Assembly: GCA_018812385.1 (NCBI GenBank) | Contig: JAHJDU010000506.1 | Span: forward strand, 1 to 6,793 | Direction of reading: 5' to 3' | Length of the DNA stretch: 6,793 nucleotides | From: Pseudomonadota bacterium | Lineage (GTDB): Bacteria > Desulfobacterota > Desulfobacteria > Desulfobacterales > Desulfobacteraceae | Part shown: piece by piece, positions 1 to 5,813 of the stretch | How the letters are laid out: every line of letters starts with the position of its first letter | How positions within the stretch are numbered: position 1 is the first letter of the stretch | Translations under genes and position numbers: made by a program | Notes under the pieces: generated by a model | The model's input: only the letters and a program-made list of their open reading frames with translations | Database searches by the model: none | Told to the model about the DNA's origin: nothing

Positions 1-1
1 C

Positions 2-307
2 CACGATCATAATCATGACCAAGGTAATTCCAATGATCATGACCACGAACACACCCATGGCAAAGGGCAGACCCATAACCACGGCCATGATCATACCCAT
101 GAATTGACTTTTGAACAAAAGCTGGAGAAATTGTTTTCACATTGGATTGATCACAATGACAGCCACAAAGATACATTTTATACCTGGGCTGGTCGGGCAA
201 AAGAGGCAGGACTTGATAAGATTGCTGCAAATATTGAAAAAGCAGGAGAATTGTCCAAAGAAGTCACCCAGCAACTTCGGGATGCATTAAATAAACTTAA
301 GGGATAA
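2..307 (+). CDS. His-rich metal-associated protein, C-terminal part (partial at left edge)
   Basis: The reading frame is open from the left edge to the TAA at 305-307, giving 101 visible residues. The first 34 residues contain 12 histidines, mostly alternating as H-x-H with Asp, Glu, Asn, Gly and Thr. Such a low-complexity stretch typically binds Ni, Zn or Co ions. Next comes a compact, probably all-helical domain of about 65 residues with a HW-x3-HN-x2-H motif, then a W-A-x2-A helix and a heptad-like tail. I recall similar small domains after His-rich stretches in anaerobes, possibly the DUF8180 type, but this is from memory. No signal peptide or membrane segment is visible, though the N-terminus is missing. 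The TTG at 104 could be read as a start, but it lacks a Shine-Dalgarno sequence and the His-rich frame continues upstream, so the real start is outside the window. The 3' end overlaps the convergent rocD by 11 bases. A nickel or zinc storage, chaperone or transport-accessory role is inference. It could also be the cytosolic tail of a larger transporter. Confidence 0.7.
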   Translation, partial: HDHNHDQGNSNDHDHEHTHGKGQTHNHGHDHTHELTFEQKLEKLFSHWIDHNDSHKDTFYTWAGRAKEAGLDKIAANIEKAGELSKEVTQQLRDALNKLKG

Positions 308-1496
308 GGACCTCCCTGATTCTTTCAAGCGCCCAGTCAATGTCTGGTTTTGTGATGACCAGGGGCGGGGAAAACCGGATAACATGTTCATGGGTCTCTT
401 TGCACAAAAGACCCTTTTTCATCAGTTTTTCACAGAAAGATCTCGCGCCGCCTGCATCATGTTTCAGTTCAACACCGATAAGAAGCCCTTTGCCCCTGAT
501 TTCTTTTATATAAGGGCTTGGGATTTCTTTTAGTTTTTCCTGAAAATAATCTCCCATTTTAGCAGCATTTTCAATCATGCCTTCATCAATCAGAACCTTG
601 AGCGCCTGTCTTGCCACGGCACAGGCCAGGGGATTTCCACCGAAAGTGGAGCCATGATCACCCGGAAGAAATACTCCCAGGACCTCAGCATTGGAAAGAA
701 CGGCTGATACTGGATAGCAACCACCGGATAAGGCTTTGCCTATTAATGTGACATCGGATTCAATCCCTTCATGTTCTTCAGCCAGAAGTTTTCCAGTTCT
801 GCCGAGCCCAGTCTGAATTTCATCAAATACCAGGGCAACATTGTTTTTTGTACAAATGTCTCTGATGGCTTTTAAATATCCATCAGGCGGAACAATAACT
901 CCTGCTTCACCCTGGATGGGTTCCACAAGAAATGCCACCGTGTTTTTTGTTATGGCATCTTCAAGAGCCTTGGCATCCCCAAAAGGAATAGCTTTGAATC
1001 CAGGTGTAAAAGGGCCGAATCCGTCCTTGTATTGTTCTTCAGTGGAAAATCCGACAATGGTCAGGGTTCTTCCATGGAAATTATTTTCGCAAACAATGAT
1101 TTCAGCTTTGCCTTCAGGAATATTCTTTGTCCTGTACCCCCATTTCCTGACAGCTTTAATCACAGTTTCCACAGCTTCTGCACCGCTGTTCATGGGAAGA
1201 ACCATATGGGAGTTGGTCAGTTTGCAGATATCTTTATAAAACAAGGAAAGTTGATTGTTTCTGAATGCCCTGGATGTGATACAAAGCTTATCAAGCTGTT
1301 CTTTCATTTTTTTGATGATTCTGGGGTGGCAGTGGCCCTGATTAACAGCAGAGTAGGCTGCCAGACAATCCATGTATTTGTTGCCTTCAACGTCCCAAAC
1401 CCAAATCCCTTTACCTTTTTCAAGAACAACATCCAGGGGTTTGTAATTTTTTGCACCAAATTTATTTTCCATTTCGATAATTTCTTTTGTATCCAT
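297..1496 (-). CDS. rocD: Ornithine aminotransferase (ornithine--oxo-acid transaminase)
   Basis: This is a PLP-dependent class III aminotransferase, expected to move the delta-amino group of L-ornithine to 2-oxoglutarate in the cytosol. The products are glutamate-5-semialdehyde (which cyclises to pyrroline-5-carboxylate) and glutamate. The 399-residue protein is full length and closely resembles Bacillus RocD and human OAT. Visible motifs are YSAVNQGHCHP (48-58) with substrate tyrosines Y18 and Y48, the phosphate-binding NSGAEA (103-108), FHGRT (140-144), VEPIQGEAG (191-199) with E197, and DEIQTGLGRTG (225-235) with D225 against the pyridine nitrogen. GKALSGG carries the Schiff-base lysine K254, followed by HGSTFGGNPL (281-290) and R374 in the substrate-carboxylate position. 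The start ATG is preceded by AAGG about 13 bases upstream, a long spacing. It lies 92 bases downstream of the EamA transporter on the same strand. Alternatives such as acetylornithine or 4-aminobutyrate aminotransferase fit the OAT-specific blocks less well. Biosynthetic (proline) versus catabolic use cannot be told from the sequence. Confidence 0.95.
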   Translation of the reverse strand: MDTKEIIEMENKFGAKNYKPLDVVLEKGKGIWVWDVEGNKYMDCLAAYSAVNQGHCHPRIIKKMKEQLDKLCITSRAFRNNQLSLFYKDICKLTNSHMVLPMNSGAEAVETVIKAVRKWGYRTKNIPEGKAEIIVCENNFHGRTLTIVGFSTEEQYKDGFGPFTPGFKAIPFGDAKALEDAITKNTVAFLVEPIQGEAGVIVPPDGYLKAIRDICTKNNVALVFDEIQTGLGRTGKLLAEEHEGIESDVTLIGKALSGGCYPVSAVLSNAEVLGVFLPGDHGSTFGGNPLACAVARQALKVLIDEGMIENAAKMGDYFQEKLKEIPSPYIKEIRGKGLLIGVELKHDAGGARSFCEKLMKKGLLCKETHEHVIRFSPPLVITKPDIDWALERIREVLIP

Positions 1497-1588
1497 TTTT
1501 ATCTTTTTACCTTACACTTTTATGAAAAATTTAATATCGCTTAATTTGAATAACATAAAACTAAAAAAAAGTTAAGAATTTCAAATAT
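1497..1588 (-). promoter_or_regulatory. Very AT-rich leader between EamA transporter and rocD
   Basis: This 92-base spacer contains only about 15 G or C bases (about 16%), far below the flanking genes. Such composition is usual for a promoter or upstream-activating region, so rocD may have its own promoter in addition to read-through from the transporter gene. I could not find a convincing -35/-10 pair. Options on the minus strand, such as TTATGT with TATTAA at 16 bases, match consensus poorly. There is no hairpin with a U-tract that would serve as a terminator for the upstream gene. No ArgR-type box is complete here. Confidence 0.35.
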
Positions 1589-2458
1589 TTATTTTTTGTA
1601 ATACAATTGAGATATCAGCATTCCAGCCAGCATGAGAGCACATCCCAAAAAAGCACGTCCTGAAAGAATTTCATTTAAGATGAACCATCCACCAATGGCT
1701 GCAAAAACAGATTCAAGGCTGAAAATAATCGCAGCATGGGAAGCCGGGCTGTTTTTCTGCCCATAAATCTGTAGTGAATACGCAACCCCCACAGACAGAA
1801 CACCGCCATAGAGCAGGGGGATGGAAATTTTTAAAATATCTGAGAGAATAAAGGTTTCAAATACCATTGCCACCAACAGGCTTAAGAGTGCGCAAACCAT
1901 GCATTGGACAAGGGATAGTCTGGCTGTGTTAAACCGGTTGGACAGTCTGCCGATAATAATCAGGTGGAAGGCAAAGCAAATGGCGGAAAAAAAAACTAAT
2001 AGATCTCCAAATTCCATATTCATGTTTTTGGTCACGCTCAATAAAAACATGCCGACGCTGGCCAGGATAGCCCCGATCCATGTTCCAAGACTGGTTTTGT
2101 CCTGTTTGAAGAAAATGTTTAAAAAGGGAACAATGACAACATAAAGTCCGGTAATAAATCCGGCTTTTCCAGCCGTTGTATAGACCAGTCCCACTTGTTG
2201 GAACGAGATCCCTAGAAACAGGAAAATGCCCGATATAATGCCGGCTTTGATAATCCCCGCATTGGTTTTGGCCGAGGGTGAGTTGCGTTGAAAAAAAATA
2301 ATGGGCAGTAAGGAGAGGCATCCTAAAACAAACCGAAGGCCGTTAAAGGTAAACGGCCCGACATGATTCATCCCGATTCTTTGTGCCACAAAGGCAAAGC
2401 CCCAGATGATGGCAACAAAGAGCAAAATAAAATCTGATTTAAAAGTTCCTGATTTCAT
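1589..2458 (-). CDS. EamA-family (DMT superfamily) membrane transporter
   Basis: This inner-membrane protein has two EamA repeats (about residues 11-141 and 150-285) and about ten hydrophobic helices, at roughly 9-27, 36-56, 70-90, 95-117, 124-142, 150-170, 181-201, 212-232, 240-262 and 267-285. The family exports amino acids or other small metabolites. The signature SPASHAAIIFSLESVFAAIGG before helix 9 (about 237-257) and the conserved glutamate in LNE (263) are typical of this group. The frame extends three codons upstream to a TTG at 2465-2467, but the ATG at 2456-2458 puts the first helix at a normal distance and has GGA four bases upstream, so I chose it (289 residues). It is divergent from nagZ and precedes rocD on the same strand. 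That could suggest export of an amino acid linked to ornithine metabolism, but EamA substrates cannot be read from sequence and the pairing may be chance. Confidence 0.9.
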   Translation of the reverse strand: MKSGTFKSDFILLFVAIIWGFAFVAQRIGMNHVGPFTFNGLRFVLGCLSLLPIIFFQRNSPSAKTNAGIIKAGIISGIFLFLGISFQQVGLVYTTAGKAGFITGLYVVIVPFLNIFFKQDKTSLGTWIGAILASVGMFLLSVTKNMNMEFGDLLVFFSAICFAFHLIIIGRLSNRFNTARLSLVQCMVCALLSLLVAMVFETFILSDILKISIPLLYGGVLSVGVAYSLQIYGQKNSPASHAAIIFSLESVFAAIGGWFILNEILSGRAFLGCALMLAGMLISQLYYKK

Positions 2459-2580
2459 GATATCCAAATATAGGTTAAATTTAAAGGTTAAATCTAAAAA
2501 ATAAAATCTTTGTCAGGGTGGATTGGTTTTTTAAAAAGCATGTTCTAATATTTAAAACAGGGGTTCGTCAAGAAAATAAG
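2459..2580. promoter_or_regulatory. Divergent intergenic region, EamA transporter / nagZ
   Basis: This AT-rich region of 122 bases must carry the promoters of both the transporter (minus) and nagZ (plus). On the plus strand TTGGTT (2524-2529) and TAATAT (2546-2551), spaced 16 bases, form a weak sigma70-like pair that would start transcription near 2558, downstream of the GTG at 2518. On the minus strand TTGACG (2571-2566) and CTGACA (2516-2511) are -35-like, but neither has a good -10 at proper spacing. It also contains a tandem 13-base repeat, listed separately. The promoter assignments are tentative. Confidence 0.35.
2472..2497. repeat. Tandem 13-base repeat (two copies) upstream of the EamA gene
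   Basis: AGGTTAAATTTAA (2472-2484) is followed immediately by AGGTTAAATCTAA (2485-2497), a 12 of 13 match. The repeat starts 14 bases upstream of the transporter ATG, so it lies in the 5' leader or the promoter-proximal region. Direct repeats at a 13-base period are not helical-phase repeats of 10-11 bases, so a regulator site is possible but not implied. In AT-rich DNA a short duplication by slippage is an equally good explanation. Confidence 0.6.
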
Positions 2581-3579
2581 ATGGATAAAAGCAAAATGAC
2601 TCAAAAATTAATGGCTGGGCAAAGATTGATGCTGGGATTTGACGGTATTGAACTCAACGAGGACTTGAAACATATTATCAATGATATTAACGCCTGCGGC
2701 ATCATCCTTTTTACACGGAATATTGAATCCCCGGAACAGGTGAGCAGTCTTTGCTCCGACTGCCAGGCCTATGCAAAGGCACGTGGCCTTCCCCCGCTGT
2801 TTATCGCAGTAGACCAGGAAGGCGGGGTTGTGGCAAGGCTTAAAAAACCCTTTACATTGTTCAGGGGAAATCCTTTTATTGCCACGGTTGAGGATGCCAG
2901 GGCCTTTGCCTCCATTACAGCCCATGAGCTTACGCAGGTTGGAATCAATATGAATTTTGCCCCGGTTCTGGATATTGCGCCAAAAGGGGTGGACTCCATT
3001 ATGAAAGACCGGGTATTTAAGGGAGATGCAAAAACTATTTCAAGGCTGGGTATCCAAATCATTCTTACTCTACAGGAAAAGGGCATCATGGCCGTGGCCA
3101 AGCATTTTCCAGGTATCGGCAGAACTATTAAAGATTCTCATTTTCATCTCCCTGTACTGGATATTGATTTTGAGAGCCTTATGCAATCGGACATGGTTCC
3201 CTTTGTGGATGCAAAAAATCAGGGTGTTGCGGGAATCATGCTGTCTCATATTTTATATCCGCAGCTTGACTATCATTGGCAGGCAAGTCTGTCTCCTTTT
3301 ATAGCCAACGACTTGTTGCGCAATCAAATGGGATATGATGGCCTTGTTATGACAGATGACCTGGATATGAAAGCCATTGAGCATGATATGGAAACCTGTA
3401 TCCAGCAGATTTTAAGGTCTGGAATTGATATGGCCTTGATCTGTCATAAAGGACCTGGTATTGATACAGCCTTCCATGAAATTCTGGGACGGCTCAATAG
3501 GGATGAAAACCTTTATTTGATGGGTAAAAAATCTTTGGAAAGAATTTTAAGGGCTAAGAAAAAATACCTGCAGGGATAA
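2581..3579 (+). CDS. nagZ: Glycoside hydrolase family 3 beta-N-acetylhexosaminidase (NagZ-like)
   Basis: NagZ removes N-acetylglucosamine from GlcNAc-anhydro-MurNAc (peptides) during peptidoglycan recycling, normally in the cytoplasm. The 332 residues form a GH3 TIM barrel of the size usual for single-domain NagZ. Visible motifs are GIILFTRN (40-47), AVDQEGGVVARL (76-87), FAPVLD (126-131), KHFPGIG (174-180), the acid/base dyad region DSH (185-187) and GYDGLVMTDDLDM (251-263) with nucleophile D259. The frame runs back to a GTG at 2518, but that adds 21 residues without family counterpart, and its AGG abuts the codon. I prefer ATG 2581. Its ribosome site is weak: AGGGG at 2559-2563 is 17 bases away, which is too far. 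ATG 2596 is a second option. No signal peptide is visible, supporting a cytoplasmic role. The gene is divergent from the transporter and ends 2 bases before the convergent tsaD. KHFPGIG differs from the E. coli KHFPGHG, so substrate preference could vary. Confidence 0.9.
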   Translation: MDKSKMTQKLMAGQRLMLGFDGIELNEDLKHIINDINACGIILFTRNIESPEQVSSLCSDCQAYAKARGLPPLFIAVDQEGGVVARLKKPFTLFRGNPFIATVEDARAFASITAHELTQVGINMNFAPVLDIAPKGVDSIMKDRVFKGDAKTISRLGIQIILTLQEKGIMAVAKHFPGIGRTIKDSHFHLPVLDIDFESLMQSDMVPFVDAKNQGVAGIMLSHILYPQLDYHWQASLSPFIANDLLRNQMGYDGLVMTDDLDMKAIEHDMETCIQQILRSGIDMALICHKGPGIDTAFHEILGRLNRDENLYLMGKKSLERILRAKKKYLQG

Positions 3580-3581
3580 GG

Positions 3582-4583
3582 CTAATCTATTTTTGTTCTT
3601 GAAAATACATCATGGTCAAGATGGCACAGCTGGCCTTGCTGAATCATGGTATATCCTCTGGCCGCTATCATGGCGGCATTATCACCGCAAAGTTCAATCG
3701 GCGGGGCAAAAATATCTATTTTTTTGGATTTTGCTTTTTGGGTTAAATTGTTTACAAAGGTTTGATTGGCAGATACCCCTCCTGAAATGCCAATGCACCG
3801 GCAGTTTTTATGCTGGGCTGCCAGGATCAGTTTTTGTGCGAGAACATCAATGACGGCTTCCTGAAAAGAGGCGGCAATCTGTGCTTTTTCATCTGCTGTG
3901 ACGATATGGTTGTCATGGATATACCGGGCAACGGATGACTTTAGACCGCTGAAGCTGAAATCAAAACTGCCTTTTTCAAGCATTGTCCTGGGAAATGTAA
4001 TAACAGCAGGATCTTTTGTTTTTGCAATACGCTCAATTATCGGGCCACCAGGATAGCCTAATTCCAGCATTTTTGCCACTTTATCAAAGGCTTCTCCGGC
4101 TGCATCATCCCTTGTCTGTCCCATGAGTTCAAAATTATCATATGAGGTGACATGGTAGATATTGTTGTGTCCTCCGGAAACCACCAGGGCAATAAAGGGA
4201 AATTCAGGTTTTGAGTCCATCAGAAATAATGAATAGATATGGGCTTCCAGATGATTGACTCCGGCAAAAGGAAGGTGCCGTGCCCAGGCAAAAGATTTGG
4301 CAAAGGTAAATCCCACCAAAAGGGCACCGATCAGCCCGGGGCCTCTTGTCGCTGCAACAGCATCAATATCCTCAAGGGTGATATTTGCTTTGCTTATGGC
4401 TTCATCCACCACGGGGGTAATGGCTTGGATGTGCATTCTTGATGCAAGTTCAGGTACAACACCGCCATATTTATGGTGAACATCAATCTGGGTAGCGATG
4501 ATGGAAGAAAGAATGTTCGTGCCACCCTGAACAATGGCGGCTGCGGTTTCATCACAGGATGATTCAATCCCAAGCACTATCAT
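3582..4583 (-). CDS. tsaD: tRNA N6-adenosine threonylcarbamoyltransferase
   Basis: TsaD (formerly Gcp/YgjD) transfers the threonylcarbamoyl group from threonylcarbamoyl-AMP to A37 of tRNAs reading ANN codons, working with TsaB and TsaE, while TsaC makes the intermediate. The 333 residues cover the whole ASKHA-fold protein (family about 330-345). The N-terminus MIVLGIESSCDET is canonical and fixes the start. Other motifs are GVVPELASRMH (41-51), TRGPGLIGALLVG (79-91), metal ligands H111 and H115 in NHLEAH, VVSGGHN (134-140), DDAAGEAFDKVAKMLELGYPGGP (159-181), FSFSGLKSS (209-217), SGGVSANQ (267-274) and the third metal ligand D301 in ELCGDNAA. No clear Shine-Dalgarno sequence precedes the ATG. 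With purM ending 30 bases upstream, expression probably depends on the purM transcript, with coupling or weak independent initiation. The universally conserved t6A function makes the assignment firm. Confidence 0.97.
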   Translation of the reverse strand: MIVLGIESSCDETAAAIVQGGTNILSSIIATQIDVHHKYGGVVPELASRMHIQAITPVVDEAISKANITLEDIDAVAATRGPGLIGALLVGFTFAKSFAWARHLPFAGVNHLEAHIYSLFLMDSKPEFPFIALVVSGGHNNIYHVTSYDNFELMGQTRDDAAGEAFDKVAKMLELGYPGGPIIERIAKTKDPAVITFPRTMLEKGSFDFSFSGLKSSVARYIHDNHIVTADEKAQIAASFQEAVIDVLAQKLILAAQHKNCRCIGISGGVSANQTFVNNLTQKAKSKKIDIFAPPIELCGDNAAMIAARGYTMIQQGQLCHLDHDVFSRTKID

Positions 4584-4613
4584 GATACAAGCAGAGGAGA
4601 AGACGTGTCAGGC

Positions 4614-5657
4614 CTAAACCCATTGGGTCTGGGTCTCATTATTTTCCCTGGATTCAACTTCACCGATGAAATATGCTTTTTCATTCATTGCCTCGAGTCT
4701 GTCCATGACTTCCTGGGCAGATGCATCAGGTACCACAATTACCATGCCAATGCCATTGTTAAAGGTTCTCTGCATTTCAGAATCTGAAACAGATCCTTCT
4801 TTTTGAAGGATTTTAAAAACAGGGGGAATTTCCCAGGTATCCTTGCGAACAATGGCTTTACAGGCTTCCGGGATGACCCGGATGATATTTTCATCAATGC
4901 CACCCCCCGTGATATGGACAATGCCGTGAATGGGCAGGTCTCTTAAAAGGCTTAAAATAGTCGGGACATAAATGATGGTGGGTTTAAGGAGTTCTTCTCC
5001 AAGCGTGGTGTCAAGTTCATTGAGTTTGGTATCTATGGTATACTTGCATTTATCAAAAAAGATTTTTCTGACAAAGGAAAATCCATTACTGTGCAAACCG
5101 CTTGATGCAAGACCAATGAGTTTATGGCCGTTTCTGATGTAGGAACCGTCTATTATTTTGTCGTTGTTCACAATACCAACGCAAAACCCGGCAAGATCAT
5201 ATTCCCCTTTTTTATACAGCCCTGGCATTTCTGCGGTTTCGCCACCGATCAAAGAGCATCCGGCAAGATTGCATCCCTTGGCAATTCCCATGATGATTTT
5301 TTCAGCCACATCATTGTTAAGAACCCCCATGGCCAGGTAATCAAGAAAAAATAAGGGTTTGGCGCCCTGTACGATAATATCGTTAACACACATGGCCACA
5401 AGGTCAATACCAATGGTATCATGCTTGTCCATCATAAACGCAATTTTAAGCTTGGTTCCGACGCCATCCGTTGAACTGACCAGAACTGGATTGGCAACAT
5501 TGGAAAGATTCAGGGAATAAAGGCCTCCAAAACCACCTATTTCACCCATCACACCTGATCGTGGAGTGGATTTTGCAATATTTTTAATTCGATCAACCAA
5601 TTTATTTGCTTTGTCTATATCAACACCTGAATCTGCATAAGTTAAGGGATTGTTCAT
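4614..5657 (-). CDS. purM: Phosphoribosylformylglycinamidine cyclo-ligase (AIR synthase)
   Basis: PurM performs the fifth step of de novo purine synthesis: ATP-dependent ring closure of FGAM to 5-aminoimidazole ribonucleotide, in the cytosol as a dimer. Key motifs are TYADSGVDID (6-15), GFGGLY (42-47), the ATP-binding STDGVGTKL (62-70), HDTIGIDLVAMCVND (79-93), QGAKPLFFLDY (97-107), GCSLIGGETAEMPG (133-146), SSGLHSNG (185-192), HITGGG (248-253) and RTFNNGIGM (297-305). The frame can be extended to a TTG at 5673-5675, but ATG 5655-5657 gives 347 residues, matching the family, and has AAGG nine bases upstream (complement of 5667-5670). It is the first gene of a likely purM-tsaD operon and is divergent from hom, with a strong promoter candidate about 50 bases upstream. 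Nothing is broken. The last dozen residues are polar and variable, as usual for this protein. Confidence 0.97.
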   Translation of the reverse strand: MNNPLTYADSGVDIDKANKLVDRIKNIAKSTPRSGVMGEIGGFGGLYSLNLSNVANPVLVSSTDGVGTKLKIAFMMDKHDTIGIDLVAMCVNDIIVQGAKPLFFLDYLAMGVLNNDVAEKIIMGIAKGCNLAGCSLIGGETAEMPGLYKKGEYDLAGFCVGIVNNDKIIDGSYIRNGHKLIGLASSGLHSNGFSFVRKIFFDKCKYTIDTKLNELDTTLGEELLKPTIIYVPTILSLLRDLPIHGIVHITGGGIDENIIRVIPEACKAIVRKDTWEIPPVFKILQKEGSVSDSEMQRTFNNGIGMVIVVPDASAQEVMDRLEAMNEKAYFIGEVESRENNETQTQWV

Positions 5658-5705
5658 ATACGGCCGCCTTTTCAATTACAATGAATTAAACCATGTGACC
5701 CTGAA

Positions 5706-5734
5706 ATGATAAACAGAATGCACTGAAAAGTCAA
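5706..5734 (-). promoter_or_regulatory. Sigma70-type promoter for purM(-tsaD)
   Basis: Read on the minus strand, TTGACT (5734-5729) and TATCAT (5711-5706) are separated by exactly 17 bases. Each hexamer matches the consensus at five of six positions. Predicted start of transcription is near 5699, giving a leader of about 42 bases that contains the AAGG ribosome site. The -35 box forms one arm of the palindrome at 5730-5746 shared with the hom promoter. Confidence 0.7.
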
Positions 5735-5746
5735 AAGCTTTTTGAC
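5730..5746. promoter_or_regulatory. 17-base palindrome formed by back-to-back -35 boxes
   Basis: GTCAAAAGCTTTTTGAC has perfect 7-base arms (GTCAAAA and TTTTGAC) around GCT. The arms overlap the -35 hexamers of the two divergent promoters, TTGACT toward purM and TTGACA toward hom. The symmetry is therefore at least partly explained by the promoters themselves, but the site also resembles an operator for a dimeric regulator. With the -35 boxes only 7 bases apart, polymerases on the two promoters should exclude each other. Confidence 0.6.
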
Positions 5747-5770
5747 ATCATCATTTGAATATTGTATTTA
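5742..5770 (+). promoter_or_regulatory. Sigma70-type promoter for hom
   Basis: A perfect -35 hexamer TTGACA (5742-5747) is followed after 17 bases by TATTTA (5765-5770), which keeps the leading TAT of the -10 consensus but is otherwise weak. Predicted start of transcription is near 5777, giving a leader of about 37 bases before the hom ATG. A good -35 with a poor -10 suits a promoter that needs an activator or is modestly expressed. Confidence 0.55.
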
Positions 5771-5813
5771 CTTTAATTTTAAATGGAAGTTTACATCGGA
5801 GAATCTAAAGAGA

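Noticed and set aside
1..100. Repeated GATCAT/CCATG patterns suggesting a DNA repeat array
   Set aside because: The repetition follows from His/Asp codons of the H-x-H stretch; no fixed period or spacer structure as in CRISPR.
104..307. A separate small gene starting at TTG 104
   Set aside because: No ribosome site precedes the TTG, and the same frame continues upstream as the His-rich segment without a stop.
300..317. Possible terminator hairpin AGGGA...TCCCT
   Set aside because: Only five base pairs with an 8-base loop and no U-tract on either side; it lies inside rocD coding sequence.
841..1544. Two long plus-strand open frames (841-1239 and 1032-1544) opposite rocD
   Set aside because: They lie antisense to a clear full-length aminotransferase, show no family motifs and mirror its codon structure; they are shadows.
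1497..1588. ArgR-type box upstream of rocD
   Set aside because: Only a half-site resembling TGAAT is present; the symmetric second half is missing.
2518..2580. 21-residue N-terminal extension of nagZ from GTG 2518
   Set aside because: It has no family counterpart, its Shine-Dalgarno-like AGG abuts the start codon, and the likely promoter lies inside it; ATG 2581 is preferred.
2608..3304. Open frames on either strand across nagZ (2608-2925, 2769-3101, 3026-3304)
   Set aside because: All overlap the GH3 catalytic barrel in other frames and have no domain signature or ribosome site.
3567..3574. CCTGCAGG palindrome followed on the minus strand by a T-rich run, as a tsaD terminator
   Set aside because: An eight-base palindrome with no loop cannot form a useful hairpin; the sequence is nagZ coding DNA.
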